Source: Chloroflexota bacterium (GTDB taxonomy: Bacteria > Chloroflexota > Limnocylindria > Limnocylindrales > CSP1-4). Taken from it: a stretch of DNA of 6,866 nt. Location: contig JAJYNP010000211.1 in NCBI GenBank assembly GCA_021786265.1, forward strand, positions 1-6,866, in the 5' to 3' direction. Shown piece after piece: positions 6,743-6,866 of the stretch (position 1 is the first letter of the stretch; every line of letters begins with the position of its first letter). The position numbers and the translations under genes are program-made. Under the pieces are notes generated by a model that did not search any database, had not been told where the DNA came from, and was given only the letters and a program-made list of their open reading frames with translations.

Positions 6743-6747
6743 GGAGG
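6743..6747 (+). promoter_or_regulatory. Ribosome binding site of the aminotransferase
   Basis: GGAGG lies 8 nt before ATG 6756 and supports that start over the in-frame ATG at 6774. Confidence 0.75.
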
Positions 6748-6755
6748 CGTCAGAG

Positions 6756-6866
6756 ATGCGACTCGCGAGTCGAATGGAGCGCATCGGGACGGAGACCGCG
6801 TTCGAGGCGGCCGCGCGGGCCCGAGCCCTGGAGGCCCAGGGCGTCGACGTGGTGCACCTCGAGATC
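6756..6866 (+). CDS. Class I/II PLP-dependent aminotransferase, N-terminus only (partial, 3' end outside window)
   Basis: The 37 visible codons include RMERIGTETAFEAAARARAL and then EAQGVDVVHLEI. This matches the N-terminal helix and first strand of fold-type I aminotransferases of the aspartate/alanine group, where V.HLEIGEPDF usually follows. Such enzymes move amino groups between amino acids and 2-oxo acids using a lysine-bound pyridoxal phosphate; the catalytic lysine lies well beyond the window. The start is fixed by GGAGG at 6743-6747. The gene is preceded by a 384-bp non-coding stretch with repeats and hairpins, so it probably has its own promoter and possibly a regulated leader. The substrate cannot be predicted from this piece. 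The family call is good despite the short length. Confidence 0.8.
   Translation, partial: MRLASRMERIGTETAFEAAARARALEAQGVDVVHLEI

Larger units (their letters stand above)
6372..6755 (+). other. 384-bp stretch without a supported gene; repeats and hairpins
   Basis: A 51-codon ORF begins at the ATGA overlapping the MFS stop (6368-6523), but its composition turns atypical (many A/T third positions) in the second half, and it matches nothing I know. Around 6470-6524 the base composition is less GC-rich than anywhere nearby, as expected of a regulatory region. The stretch also holds an inverted repeat, a tandem repeat and two further hairpins, listed separately. No RNA family could be recognised. 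Confidence 0.6.

Noticed and set aside
6590..6755. Possible T-box leader before the aminotransferase (GGTGGACTGGCGAAC near 6716)
   Set aside because: The conserved T-box core GGTGGNACCGCG is not matched and no terminator/antiterminator pair with a T-tract is present.

Overview
The window is a very GC-rich bacterial chromosome segment with strong G/C preference at codon third positions, AGGAGG-type ribosome binding sites and tightly packed, overlapping genes. All recognisable genes are on the + strand. The style fits high-GC Chloroflexota or Actinomycetota; I lean weakly to Chloroflexota from the gene mix, but no phylogenetic marker here settles it.

Layout. (1) 1-181: the last 39 codons of an IS30-family transposase, followed by a short hairpin and a strong intrinsic terminator. 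(2) 239-4254: a four-gene operon with overlapping start and stop codons: a Nudix hydrolase of the Ap4A/Ap6A-hydrolase type, a MoxR-family AAA+ ATPase, a DUF58 protein, and a polytopic membrane protein whose cytosolic tail looks like DUF4129. MoxR plus DUF58 plus DUF4129 is a known neighbourhood thought to act in chaperone-like assembly or maturation at the membrane. The transglutaminase-core protein that often carries the DUF4129 tail is absent here; the tail sits on a membrane protein with no visible enzymatic domain. (3) 4254-about 4806: no intact gene, but consecutive protein-like peptides with CxxC and CxxH motifs run through different frames. I read this as a frameshifted remnant of a cysteine-motif protein that was once the fifth gene of the operon. 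(4) 4885-4970: tRNA-Ser(UGA) with encoded CCA. (5) 4998-6371: a 12-helix major facilitator superfamily transporter starting 27 nt after the tRNA. (6) 6372-6755: a non-coding stretch with an inverted repeat, a perfect 2 x 19-bp tandem repeat and several hairpins. (7) 6756-end: the N-terminus of a class I/II PLP-dependent aminotransferase with a clear ribosome binding site, cut by the window edge.

How it works together: the operon probably makes one functional unit in which MoxR remodels a client with DUF58 as adaptor or scaffold and the DUF4129 protein as membrane anchor; the Nudix enzyme is co-translated with MoxR but its link is unknown. The tRNA, transporter and aminotransferase look like separate transcription units. 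I found no phage, CRISPR or defence system. The least explained parts are the frame-broken CxxC gene and the structured region before the aminotransferase.
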